The position numbers were made by a program, and so were the translations under genes. Positions 1 through 11,280 of a DNA stretch of 35,204 nucleotides are shown here, piece after piece. Origin of the DNA: Ichthyophthirius multifiliis (Eukaryota; Ciliophora; Oligohymenophorea; Hymenostomatida); the NCBI RefSeq assembly GCF_000220395.1, contig NW_004086238.1, positions 1 to 35,204 of the forward strand, given 5' to 3'. The number at the start of each line of letters is the position of its first letter. Position 1 is the stretch's first letter. The notes under the pieces were generated by a model that was given only the letters and a program-made list of their open reading frames with translations, was not told where the DNA came from and made no database searches.

Positions 1-213
1 TATATTTATATATATTTATATATTTATTTTAATTTATTAATATATATTTTGTTTAAATTAAATATTATTAAAAAATATATTTATTTATTTTATATATTTT
101 TTTATTTTATATATTTTTTTTTATATTTATATGAATTTTTATTTATTAATATATATTTTTTTTATTTATATAATATATATTTATTTATTTTTATTTTTTT
201 ATATATATTATTT

Positions 214-875
214 TCACTTTTTTATTACATTTATGTTACAATTATTTTAATTATTATTAGAATATTTATTTTATTATTTTTTATTTTTATTTTATTTATA
301 TTCGTATTTTTCTATTTATATTTTTGCATCATAATTATTTTTATTATCTATTATTAATTAGTCTAAACTTTAATTAAAAATTTCTTCTTTTTTTTATATA
401 TTTTATAATATTTATATTTTATTTCTCTATTCTTCTAAGATATTTTTTTTTTCACTTATCTCTTTTTCTTATTATTCAATTTATGTATACTATATATTTA
501 TCAAATTTTTTTGTTTGTCCATTTATTTTTACAATTGAATTATGTATTATTCTTATTATTCGAGTTACTCTTTTAGCAATTCCTGTTCTATAAACTATTA
601 ATTACCTTTTTTTTTCTTTGCTAATTTATAATATAAAAAATTTTTTTAATACATTTTTAATTTGCTTCTAAATTTTTATCATCTAATTCAATCTTTAAGG
701 TTAAAAGTGTACTAACTATATTGTAAATATCTTTTAAAATTATATTTTATAGTTAGCTTAATTATCCGAATGAAATTAAAATATTTTAAATGTCATTTTA
801 TTCTAGCAGTTATAAGTTTTATGGTATGTATTTTCTATATTCTTAAATAAATATGTTAGTTTGTTAACTTATCAT
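214..875 (-). CDS. Coiled-coil protein, two exons, function unknown
   Basis: Read with TAA/TAG as Gln, the minus strand gives a 209-residue protein from ATG at 875-873 to TGA at 216-214. One 32-nt intron (621-652) is removed; exons 653-875 and 214-620 sum to 630 nt, so phase is consistent. The first ~75 residues are mixed helical. The remainder is a Q/E/K-rich heptad-like coiled coil (for example EQELLKEQLEQQEQY) ending in an N/K-rich tail. Glutamate is frequent despite the AT bias, which argues for real coding. No family was recognised; the N-terminus followed by a coil is only loosely reminiscent of ciliary or scaffold proteins. The long plus-strand frame at 49-357 is its shadow. Confidence 0.6.
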
Positions 876-1133
876 TTATAAAATTATGTCTTTTTGTTTT
901 TACTAAAAAATTAATTATATATATAAAATTAAAATCTTAAAAAAATATATATAAATTATTGAAATAATATATATATATATTATAAAATTTAATAATAATT
1001 ATTTTCTTAAAAATTTAATTTAATTTAATTTTTTAAATATTATAACATAAAATTTATTTAAATATAAATAAGTAAATAAATACATTTATATCTTTCATAT
1101 TAAATTTTAAACTTTATTTGTATAACTATTTAA

Positions 1134-1882
1134 TCATTTTTATTTTTTAATATCCTTAATTTAATCTAGTTAATAGTAAAATTATATAAAATGTAAAATT
1201 ATAATAATTTTAAGATAATATTATTTTATTAGGATTACTTATATTTATAGCCCAAGTAAATTAAATTGAGCACTTAAATGCATATTTTTATATTTCACCT
1301 AATTATTAATCTAATTCTTCATTAAATCTACATAAGCCGATTCCATTAAATCTTTTCATCCCAGTTAAATCCATAATTCTTTTTCTTTAAGACTTTTAAA
1401 CTAATACTAGCTTAACATCTTTATTATTACATTATTACATTACCTTTTCTAATATATCATGATTTTCTTTTCCATATATTAATATAACACATTCTATGTT
1501 TTCCTATTTAATTTTATTTGAAATAGCCTTTAGTCCAATAATGATATTTTTTATATTTAAATGTTGTACTCTATTCATAATTTCACTATTTTTTTACTTT
1601 CTTAGTTATAAATCTATAAATTACGGCAGTGGGTAATATTTTCTGCTATCATTTATATATTTTTATAATAAATCAACTAATTTAGCACTGTCAGATTCAT
1701 TTAATATTTCACTATTATATATAAATGATTTTAAATTTTACTATTTTTTTATACATTGAAAAACTCAAAGGAATTGAAAATTATGTTTAAGAAAACACTT
1801 TTCTCTATTATTATTTTTATTATTTATCGTTTTTGTTAAGATGATTATTTTAAGGTTTTTATTAAACGATTAATGTACGCAT
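1134..1882 (-). CDS. L7Ae-like RNA-binding protein (Rpp38/SBP2-type fold), tentative
   Basis: The call is 210 residues in three exons: 1755-1882, 1239-1711 and 1134-1165, with introns of 43 nt (1712-1754) and 73 nt (1166-1238). Total length is 633 nt. The last intron and short terminal exon are the least certain part. Residues ~95-195 resemble the L7Ae/L30e/SBP2 fold: a helix with IIIGLKAISNKIKQ, a hydrophobic strand ECVILIYG, a helix with HDILEKVMQQC, strand VKLVLV, then NGIGLCRF. Members of this family bind kink-turn RNA in RNase P/MRP (Rpp38), snoRNPs or selenocysteine decoding (SBP2). The upstream Q/K-rich N-terminus fits an Rpp38-like subunit, but I cannot separate these options. It lies downstream of no obvious partner; its 3' end faces the start of the coiled-coil gene at 875. 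Confidence 0.5.
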
Positions 1883-2741
1883 AAAAAAATCTAAATTAAT
1901 TATTATATTTAAAATATACAAATTATAATTTTTATGTATAAATGTAATATTATATAAATTTTAATTAAGTTTAAATATAAAAATAATTGTTCATTTTAAA
2001 AATTTAATTTTCAGCATAATATTCTTTGATAAAATTTTAGATTTATAAGTTAAAAAAAGTTATTTATAGTTATATGACTTAATTTTTTATATTATTAATA
2101 CTATTTTATTTTAACAAATTTATTAACAAAAAATAAATATATATATATATATATTTAATTATATATTATATTATTAAATATGATTTTAGCTGTCTTTTAT
2201 GTTTTAAGTTAATATAATTTTAAAACTTTTCCTCATTGTTAATATATAATATTATTTTTATAGAATTAATAACATGATTAAGGAAATAAAATTGCAAATT
2301 CCATCCTATAAAAAAAAATATAATTTTTTAAATCAAAAAAAGAAAAAATAAGATAAATAAATAATTTTCAATCAAATTATTAACTTGCAAAAAAAAAATT
2401 AATACAGATGCATTAAATTTCAACTAAAAATATAACTCAAATAAAAAATTATAATAATTTATATATATAAAAAAATTTCATAAATTATTATTCAATCTAA
2501 CAATTTAAATTTAAGTACATCTAAAGAAAAAGACAGTATTTAATTAGATACAAACAAGAAAATAAATAATTATTAATTATCAATCAAATTTTTAAATGAG
2601 ATTATAATAATTAAACTTAATAACAAATAAAATAATTAGAAAGTTTTTTTAAAAAAAATAGTGGATAAGCAAGATCTTTTTTATTTAAATTTCAGTTTTT
2701 TATTATAATTTTTTTTATATAAAAATGAATTTTTTTAAAAT
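1883..2741. other. Intergenic stretch, no gene supported
   Basis: AT-rich DNA between the start of the minus-strand L7Ae-like gene and the plus-strand locus that follows. It should hold both promoters. A long reading frame from ATG 2274 is A-rich and free of TGA for about 500 nt, so part of it could be a 5' exon of the next locus, but its composition is low in complexity and I do not call it. A short TA run lies at about 2137-2154. Confidence 0.5.
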
Positions 2742-4114
2742 ATGGAATTAATGACACCAAGAGAAACAAGTAATAAATTTTAATTATTCTAATGATAATA
2801 ATTTTACTATTATATTTTAAAAACTTATAAAATACTAAATTTTAATCTAATTCTCCTAAATTTAATTATTTATCTGTACCCTATTCTGTAATATACAAAA
2901 TTTTCTTTTAATTATAAAAAATATTTTCAAGAAAAAGTTATTGATAAAATTTGTGTCATTAGATTTCTAAATTGAAGTAATTCTAATGGAACTAATAATA
3001 TAGTTTAAGCCCATTTTAGAAAGCTAATGTTCCAATGTTTACAAATAATTAATTCAAAAATTTATTAGATTGGAGATTAAACATTCTTTATCAGATCTAA
3101 ATATGAGTATTAAACTTTTATTACTTTTTTAATTTATAAAAAATTTAAACGATATTGATAGCATCCAATAATATTAAAAATTAAATATGGAAAAAATTGA
3201 TTAATTGAAAATTTTACATAGCGAAATAAAAAGGAATTAAATTATATAATAATAAATTAGCAAAAAGAAGGAAATCAAAATTTATCTTTATTTATTAAAT
3301 AATCTTATTATTAAAGAAAATAATTTCATAAAATAAATGAAAAAAATAAATATAGTATTTAAAGAAATTAAACTGTATTTCGTATATAAAATATTTATTA
3401 AAAAAAGGCTAAAATTATAAAATCTTTATCTATAAAAAATAAGGGACTAAATAACAAAAACTAACAAATAGAAATTATTCTTAAATAATTATTATTATAT
3501 AAAAAATAATTGCATAGAGAGAATAATACCATTTAAAATATTTTTAAAGCAAAGATTTAAGTTACAACAATTAAAATGCTATTATTTAGAACGACAAGTT
3601 TAATTATGATATAAATAAAACAAATTTTCTCAAAATTCACATTTATTAAACATAAATAATATAACAAAAAATATATTAATTATTTTAAAGAATCAAAAAA
3701 TTTTAAATATTAAAAATAAAATGGTTAAAAATCTCTTTAATTTAAATAAAATATAAAAATTAATTTAATAATAATAATAATAGTACTTATATTTGTTGGT
3801 TATTTGTAATTATTTATTAAATATTATACATTTTCTAATTTTCGTAATTACTAAAATACAAATATATATATATATGTATATATATATATTAATTTATATG
3901 TTTAAAAGTAATTTCGTAATTAAAGCATTTTGCAGAAATAAATTTAAATTTATTAAAACAGCAACTATTTATCAATTTTAATAAGGAAAACGAAACAATT
4001 CTTTTTTAAAAATCTTTGAAATAAATTTAGCTTGCTGAAAACTCATAAGAAATACATTATTATAAAATAAAATAAAATAGTTAAATTTCAGCAATTAAAA
4101 TTTATAAAGAGTGA
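2742..4114 (+). CDS. Probable K/N/Q-rich coding locus, exon structure unresolved
   Basis: One frame is free of TGA from 2752 to 3606 (~285 codons). From an internal ATG at 2986 it reads like a helical protein, with pieces such as NLNDIDSIQQYQKLNMEKID and LKILHSEIKRNQIIQQQ. A second coding-like piece near 3925-4111 (KHFAEINLNLLKQQLFINFN and LAENSQEIHYYK) ends in TGA at 4112-4114. ATG at 2742 opens a plausible short first exon (MELMTPRETS). I could not join the pieces with introns whose phase I trust, so the borders are approximate. No domain was recognised. It could be a single coiled-coil gene with several small introns or a decayed copy. Random 85% AT DNA gives long TGA-free frames fairly often, so confidence is limited. 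Confidence 0.35.
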
Positions 4115-4585
4115 GTGGTAAATACAAAACCTAACACGAAGTGAATAAATAAATAGATTTTATAAAAAATTAAAATATAAAAATTCTTATATAATAATTA
4201 TCAAAAATTAATTAAAATATAAAAGATAAGGTAAAATTAATTCTGTAGCATTAAATTTTAATTTTAATTGAAAATTATAAATTTAAAATATTTTTATTTT
4301 TTAGATTTTTTCTTTTTAACAATATTTTAGAAATTCTTTTATTTTTAATGATTTTAAAAAATATACAATATCTAAAATAATTTTATTTTAGAAATTCGAA
4401 TTTATTCTTTATTTGTGCTATAATTTTATTTTTATTTTGATAATATGATTTTTTAAAAAATATAATATCATTTATCTCTGATGTTATTATTTTATATTAA
4501 ATTATTATTTTCCTATTAATAAAGAAAAAAATATAATATAAATATAAAAAAAATTGAATAATAATTATTCCAAAAAATAAAAAAA

Positions 4586-5883
4586 ATGGAAGGAGAAATT
4601 ACTATCAAACTTAAATTATCTAACGAAGGGGTTTTTGATGTTAAAATAAATCCAAAATCGACGATAGAATAATTCAAACAAAAAATTGCTTCTGAAAAAA
4701 ATTGTGAACCTGAACATATTAAATTGATTTTAAAAGGTATAATATGAATTAATTCTTTATAGGACTTTAATTTAAAAATAAAAATAAAATAAAAAGGTAA
4801 ATGGCTAAAGAATAATGAAGAAACGTTAGAAGCAAACAAAGTAACTGATGGAACAATAATGCACATTATAATCAATAAACGTATGATTTATAAATTTTAT
4901 ATTATTTCAAATAATCATTTTTTATAAAAACAGCATAAGGAAATTAATAATCAGAATAAACATCATCTACTCAAAATACTAATGCCTAATAGCCTACTTC
5001 AAATGCTTAATAAGTTCCCAATAATTTAAATACTGGAGTTGGATCAAACCCATTTATGGGAATCGGAGGATTAGGAGGTCTTGGCGATTTAGGAAGTATG
5101 AATCCTAATGATTTATAAGGAATGCTAAATAATCCTGAAGTATAATAAATGATGCAATAGGTATATAAATTAAATATTAAATATAAATAAGTAACAAATA
5201 AAAAAGATGCTTTAAAATCCTTAACAACTTTAATAATTAATGCAAGCTAACCCTTATACAAGACAAATGTTAGAATAAAATCCTTAATTATTAGTTACTT
5301 AATTGATAAAAATATTAATTTATATTTATAAAAAAAAGTAAATGTTTAGTGATCCCTTAGTAATGTAAATGATGAGTAATCCTGCCTTTATTTAATAAGC
5401 TATGAATATGATGTAAGGAGGTGGTGGTATGGGCGGATTAGGTGGAATGGCTGGATTAGGCGGAATGGGAGGATTAGGTGGAATGGGAGGATTAGGTGGA
5501 ATGGGAGGATTAGGTTAATAACCTCCAGCAAGTAACTAGGACACTTAGAATTAAAATAATTAATAACCCTCTAATTTCAATCGTATTTCTATTTTTAATT
5601 TATTTAATTTATAATATTTTGTTAAATAAAAGCTTTAATGTTTGGCGGATTAGGAGGATTAGGAGGATTAGGAGGATTAGGAGGATTAGGTGGATTAGGA
5701 GGAATGGGTGGTTTTCAACAGAATTCTGCTGATAATAGACCACCTGAAGAAAAGTATTAAGAATAATTAGTTTAATTAGAAGCCATGGGATTCACAAATA
5801 AAAATGTGAATATTGAAGCTTTAAAAGTTACCGGAGGAAACGTTGAAGCTGCAGTTGAACGTCTTCTAAATATGCTAGGATGA
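4586..5883 (+). CDS. Ubiquilin / Dsk2-like proteasome shuttle factor
   Basis: The 347-residue product has six exons: 4586-4736, 4797-4880, 4934-5160, 5207-5293, 5339-5582 and 5633-5883. All junctions are GT-AG and the total is 348 codons. Residues 1-76 are a ubiquitin-like domain (DVKINPKSTIEQFKQKI, then TDGTIMHIIINK). STI1-type repeats follow, with MLQNPQQLQQLMQANP and MFSDPLVMQMMSNPAFIQQA. There are two Gly-Leu/Met-rich tracts. A C-terminal UBA domain (~302-347) carries the conserved MGF and a GGNVEAAVERLL helix. In this family the UBL binds the proteasome and the UBA binds ubiquitin chains, delivering cytosolic clients and chaperoning membrane proteins. It is shorter than human ubiquilins (~590) and close to yeast Dsk2 (373). 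The glycine repeats are unusually G-rich DNA for this window. Confidence 0.95.
5410..5515 (+). repeat. In-frame 18-nt minisatellite coding MGGLGG
   Basis: Inside ubiquilin exon 5, the unit ggaatgggaggattaggt and close variants repeat about five times, coding G-M-G-G-L-G. Its length is a multiple of three, so changes in copy number keep the frame. It is one of the most G-rich patches in the window and a likely place for length variation between strains or for assembly collapse. Confidence 0.85.
5641..5712 (+). repeat. In-frame 9-nt minisatellite coding GGL
   Basis: At the start of ubiquilin exon 6 the nonamer ggaggatta repeats about six to seven times almost without change, coding Gly-Gly-Leu. 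The near identity suggests recent expansion. It lies just after the last intron (5583-5632) and before the linker to the UBA domain, so it probably forms a flexible spacer. Confidence 0.85.
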
Positions 5884-5982
5884 ATAAAAAAATATTAGAA
5901 AACTAAAGAAATATAATTTTTTTTTAGGTTATATTATGTAATGTTTTTATGTATTCAAATAATTATATTTTAAATTAGAGAA

Positions 5983-6593
5983 TCATTTTATAATATTAAT
6001 ATCTATTTTATGTTTTTCTTATTTTTTTATAATTTAATTTTAATTGCATTTTAAAATCATCATATAAATTTTATATTAATTATTATTAAAGATATTAATT
6101 TAAATCTTCATCTATTAAGAGTTTGAATATCTATCAATATTAAATGAAATGTCATATAATTTTAATATTAATTTATAAAAAAAATTTAATATATTATTTA
6201 TTTTATATTTTATTTTTAAAATAAATATAACCTTATAACATTGTTTAACTTAATTTTTATTTATTTTATTAGATTAATACTTTATTTTATGCTTATAACT
6301 TTTAATAATTTTATTATAATCGCCATTAAAAGGATTAATTTTACTTTCTTATAATTCAAAGTATTATTATTTTTGACTAAATTAATTATTTGAATAATAA
6401 AATAATAAAATTTTTAATTAACTTAAGAATATTATTTTTCTTATTAAAAAAAATATAAAAACGGTAAATAAAATTATATTTAAATAATTATTTTAAGATT
6501 TAAATCATTTTTAATTTTTAATTATTACTTTAATGGTTTTAATAAGCGGTATTTCTTAATATTTTGAATAATTTCTAATTATAAATGTGTCAT
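5983..6593 (-). CDS. Possible small gene, exon structure unresolved
   Basis: The minus strand from ATG at 6593 begins MTHLQLEIIQNIKKYRLLKP. Further on, in another frame, it reads QQYFELQESKINPFNGDYNK (around 6300-6370) and then DISFNIDRYSNSQQMKI (around 6110-6160) before a TGA at 5985-5983. These pieces have coding-like E, D, G and Q content and could be joined by the short introns typical here, but I did not find one set of splice sites that keeps phase throughout. No family was recognised. Treat it as a candidate. It is convergent with ubiquilin, only about 100 nt apart. Confidence 0.3.
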
Positions 6594-7539
6594 TTTACTT
6601 TTATAATATTATTTTAGTATTTATTCTCTAAAAAATCAGAAATGTATTTTTTTGAATATAAAAGAAAAAATTAAAAAAATAATTTAATCATTGTTTTTTG
6701 TTAATAAAACTTAAAAATTCATACTTTATTTTTTTGCATATTTTACTAATCAAAAAATATATGCTTTATATAATATTAACTAATTATTTAATTATTAATA
6801 TAAATTAATGATTAATAATTTTATTATTCATAAAAATATTTAAATATATAGATTTAATAATTCTTATTTTTTTATTGTATTTAAAATATGAAAATTAATA
6901 AAAAGTAAATTGATTTATTATATTTTTGATCTAATCTTTAGTAATAATGGTTTTACTCATTTTCAACAAGATTTTAATATATAATAATATATTATAAAAT
7001 TTAAAAATTAATTATAAATTATGATATTATATATAATTAGTAATATAATTAACTAAAACATTTAAAAAATATATTGTAAAAAGTTTAATTATCTTTTTTA
7101 TTTATAAATTAATAAAATTGATTAATAAAAAAATAAAGAGTTTATAATATGAAATTATAAAATAAACTATATATAAAATTAATAGAAAATAAAAATATAT
7201 ATATATATAAATATTTATATTTTATATTATTATTTTATTTATATTTATCTTTTTTTTTTATCAATTTATTATTATATAGTTTTCTAATAATTTAATTTAT
7301 AATTTTTTATTTCATAAACATTTTAATATTTTTAATTATTAAATTAATTTTTAAATGTATTAATATATTTAAATTCTTTTTCTATTATTTTTAAATTTAT
7401 TTATTTATTAATATTTATATTATTTATGTTTTAATTAAATATATTCTAATATAATTCGTATTTAAATAAAAATTTAATAATTTACATTAAAAAAAGTAAT
7501 ATATAAATTTTATTACTTAAATAATTTAAAATAATATTA
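6594..7539. other. Intergenic AT-rich stretch
   Basis: Almost pure A/T with poly-A and poly-T runs and a short TA repeat near 7197-7210. It lies between the candidate small gene and the 3' end of the GRAM-VASt gene. I see no supported gene, RNA or clear regulatory motif. Confidence 0.5.
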
Positions 7540-10500
7540 TCATTTTATAAATTCTTTCATTAATAAAAATATTGTAGTAAAAAATATTAGATATAAAATA
7601 TGTTACTATTTTTTTTAGTTATCATTACTAATATCTTTTATTTATGCGCATTTATCTTAAAGTATATTAGTTATTTCTTGTATTTTTTTTTATTTTTATT
7701 AAATTTAAATATATTATTATTAAATTTCAAGAATTACAATTTATTTTTTACCTATTTTTGTATTTTAATTATTATTAATATGATCTTTAATTTTTTAATT
7801 TAAATAATTTTCTAATACTAAATTAATTTAAGGAGCAAAATAATTTTACCATACATCTTTATTTTCTTCAATAGTTCCATTTTAAATTCTACTTTTAAAA
7901 GTAGTTGATTTAATAAAATTAACATAAATATTTTATTAAATTATTGTTTTTAATTCATTTTCTGTTTGATTTTATGTAATTTTAAATTAATATCTAACTG
8001 TAAAATAATCCGAATATGGAATTTTACTTATGAACAATTCTTTTTCTATATAAACTTCTTTTTCATTAATAAAAAAGAAATTTTCTTTTGCTTCACAACG
8101 ACATGTTTTTGGTCCAAAAGGTATTTTTTCCCTTACTGGATGTACAAGTTAATATTCTCTTAAATGCTTAATTGGGCTTTTTATAATAGATTCAATATCA
8201 TCATTATTAATATCAGTAAAATAAACTGGGGGAGAAGGAGTTATTTTTCCAAATTGTATTTCAGTATCCTTTTAGAATTCTTAGAAAAAATATTCCATAA
8301 ATTAAGTGTATTCTTTTTTATTTGAATATTTGTTTTCACTGAATATCAATATGAAAACTTCTTTTGTGGAAACACCTGGGATGGTAATTTCTTAAGATAT
8401 AAAATCTTAATTTGATTTATAAAAGAAGCTTTCTTCCATAAATTATTTCTTCCTTTCTTCTTACCAATTAGTATTTGTCAATTTTTCTGTTATATTTTTT
8501 TCTTATATTTCTTCGAAATCTTCAGAATCTTTAATAACTGCATTTTTTTATATTTCTTGGCATTTTTAAAGATTTTCATTTTTATGAAATGTATTTGATA
8601 CAGGAGAAGATTATTCAGAGTTTTTTTTACTACTTATATTTTAAAATTCTTTTTTTATATTTTTTTTTTTAAATTTAAATAAATATACTTAAATCCTCCG
8701 AATTTTTTTAGACTCTATCTTTAGTAATAATTTACTTTTTTGCACTTTCTTCACATTCAACTTATTATTGAATTTTCAAAATATCACTTTTTTTAAGAAT
8801 TCCTTACAAGATAGATGAAATAATAGCATAACAACTATCCCTATTAATATAGGAAGTAAAGAACAGTTCTCCTTTATCAACGATTAAGGCTATACTATTA
8901 TCAAATACTACTGCATTCTTTCTTTTTTCTATCTTTATTATATCTTTTATAGGAATACATAAAATTGTATGTCCAACTAAATTCTAGCTATTAAAATATG
9001 AATGGAATCCTACTCTATCTTAGAAAATATACATTTTGCCTTACAACAGAATTTTGTGGCTAAATGCGCAATTAAATGATTATATAAATTAAGATTTATC
9101 AGTCCCAAATAAAAGGGAAGTTTTTTAAATTTTATCATTTTCATTCGAATTTTATACAACGTTTTTGCAATTATCCTATGTATTTTCGAGAGAAGGATCA
9201 GAATCATCTTCATCTAGTTAGTCTTTTTTTGCTTATTCGTCAATTTACTTGTAGAATTCTTCAGAAATTTTGAGTTGTTTTTAATATTAATATATATTTT
9301 CATTTATATTATTATTTTAAAATTAAAAATATTAAAGAAAACAGGAATCTTCGAATTTTTAATCTAAATCGATTTTGTTATATGAATATAAAGGTATCTA
9401 TTATTCAATGATATCCGTGTTTTTTTAAAAGGAGTCTTTATATTTATTACATAGCCTAATTATAATATCGCGAATGTTCTGAAGTCTTTTTTATTCATCA
9501 TTTTAAAAAAAATCAAGCGAAACTCTTAAAAACGAGTTAGTTTCAACAACCCATTTAGTTTTATTATTAGTTTTTTAATAATCATTAAAAAGTTTTTTTT
9601 ACATATTAAAAAATGATGTTGCTTATTAATTTTATTCATTTAAATTAAAGTCTATTTGCTTTATTGAAGCTATAATTATTAAACAAATCTCTTGTATAGA
9701 ATTACTATATTCTTACTATTGAAAAAATACTTTTTAGAATATTTAATTTAGTATTTTTAAAATTGAAATTTAAGAATCATTATTTGTTAACTTTTAAATA
9801 TGTTAATTTTCTCTATCAATTGCTAAACTTAACTGCTCTAAAGCATCCTTAAATTCATTTAAAAAATCACGAATACTAATCATTAAAGAACGCCTTTCAA
9901 ATATTATTTATTCAAAAATTTCTAGATATATGCTAGCAGATTCTTAATATGAATTGAATTATTGAGTTGTTAGCTTTTATAATAATAAAAATTAAATACA
10001 AATAAAAATATATAAATTGTTTTTAATTATATTTTATAATATATATAAATATACGGTTGCTTTCTTATTCAAAGCATCTGATAATTATTAGAAGTTTATT
10101 CCTGATGAATATGTGTTTTTATCTTTTAATTTAAATAAATATTAAAATAATAAAAATTATTAAATAATACTTATTTATACTAATCTTTATTAAATGAGTT
10201 AATGCTCATGTTCTTAAAGAATATATTCTGGATCATCAATTTTTTTTTCTTTTGCAAGGCTTGTACAAAACTAAGATAGGCAAATCTATGATTTCTAAGT
10301 AATAACAAGACAATTAACAACTTTTTCCACAGCTTATTTAAAAATTTATTTGATATCTTTTTAATATTCATTTAAAGAGTAAGGGATAGAACCAATATAA
10401 CTGTTACCTTCTTCTATTATTTATTTAAATTTTTATTCTTGAGATTCAGAATCTTTTATTGAATCAAATATTTTTTTACATTATTTATATTAAAATGATA

Positions 10501-11092
10501 TATTGTATTTCAGATTTTAATCATTGACAGCATTTTTTAAATCAATAATATTGTTTTCCACTTCTTTACAAGCTTTTTGATATTTTTATTATTATTTAAA
10601 ATAATCATTTTTTTATGTTTGCAAGTTCTTTTATTGTAATTATGATCGTTCCTGGATTTATTTATATACTATTTTTATTTGATCTATAAATGAAGTAATG
10701 TTGTCTAATATCATAACCTTGTTCTTTTATTAAATATCTTACATTTTATTTGATATTTCTAATGTGAAAACTGCAAAGTTGTGAATTAATTAAAGTAGGT
10801 TTCTACCTGTTTACCAATTTATAGAGTTTTATTATTTTTTTGAACTTTTAGCCATTTGTTTTGAAAATATTTCAACTTCATTTTCTATGCCAGATAAATA
10901 ATTATTTATATATTTTATTTATTTTATTGTTTGATTTAAGAAATTCTCTAACTTTTAACTTTTTTAATAGAACTAATTATATGTTTACTACTAATTATCT
11001 TTTACTTGGGTCAATAATCCATATACATCGTTGATAAAAATGTAATCTTGTTATTATTCTTAATCATCTTATTAATTTTAAAAATTATTCAT
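7540..11092 (-). CDS. Helical (BAR-like?)-GRAM-VASt membrane-anchored protein, putative sterol transporter
   Basis: The 1127-residue product has four exons (10171-11092, 10055-10122, 8689-9973, 7540-8648) with introns of 48, 81 and 40 nt; the total is exactly 1128 codons. Residues ~20-270, and again ~330-560, are Q/K-rich helical segments resembling a BAR/F-BAR-type region. A GRAM domain spans ~611-721 (LLQGKMYIFQDRVGFHSYF, then LVGHTILCIPIKDIIKIEKR). A VASt/StART-like domain spans ~841-1036 (REYQLVHPVREKIPFGP, FISKIPYSDYFTVRYQFKI). The last ~18 residues form a hydrophobic tail anchor (ILYLIFFTTIFLLM). This is the domain order of yeast Lam/Ltc proteins, plant VAD1 and animal GRAMD1/Aster. Those move sterol between plasma membrane and ER while anchored in the ER by a C-terminal helix. 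Yeast Lam1/Lam3 also carry an N-terminal BAR region. The GRAM and VASt calls are firm; the BAR label and sterol cargo are inferred. Confidence 0.9.
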
Positions 11093-11280
11093 TTTTTTTA
11101 TTTAAATAAAATTAAATAATCTATTATATAAACCAATTTTATATATAATAAATGGATAAAAAATAAAAATATAATTTTTGTATTTACTAATACTAATATT
11201 AATAAATAAATAATGAATATTTATAAATACAAAAAAATTATTTATTTTTTATTTTGATAAAATAAAATAAAAAACTTTTG

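Noticed and set aside
49-357. Plus-strand 102-codon hydrophobic frame
   Set aside because: It is the antisense shadow of the coiled-coil gene at 214-875 on the minus strand; poly-T reads as Phe/Tyr/Ile.
4516-4875. Minus-strand 119-codon frame
   Set aside because: Antisense to the first two exons of ubiquilin, which has clear domain identity.
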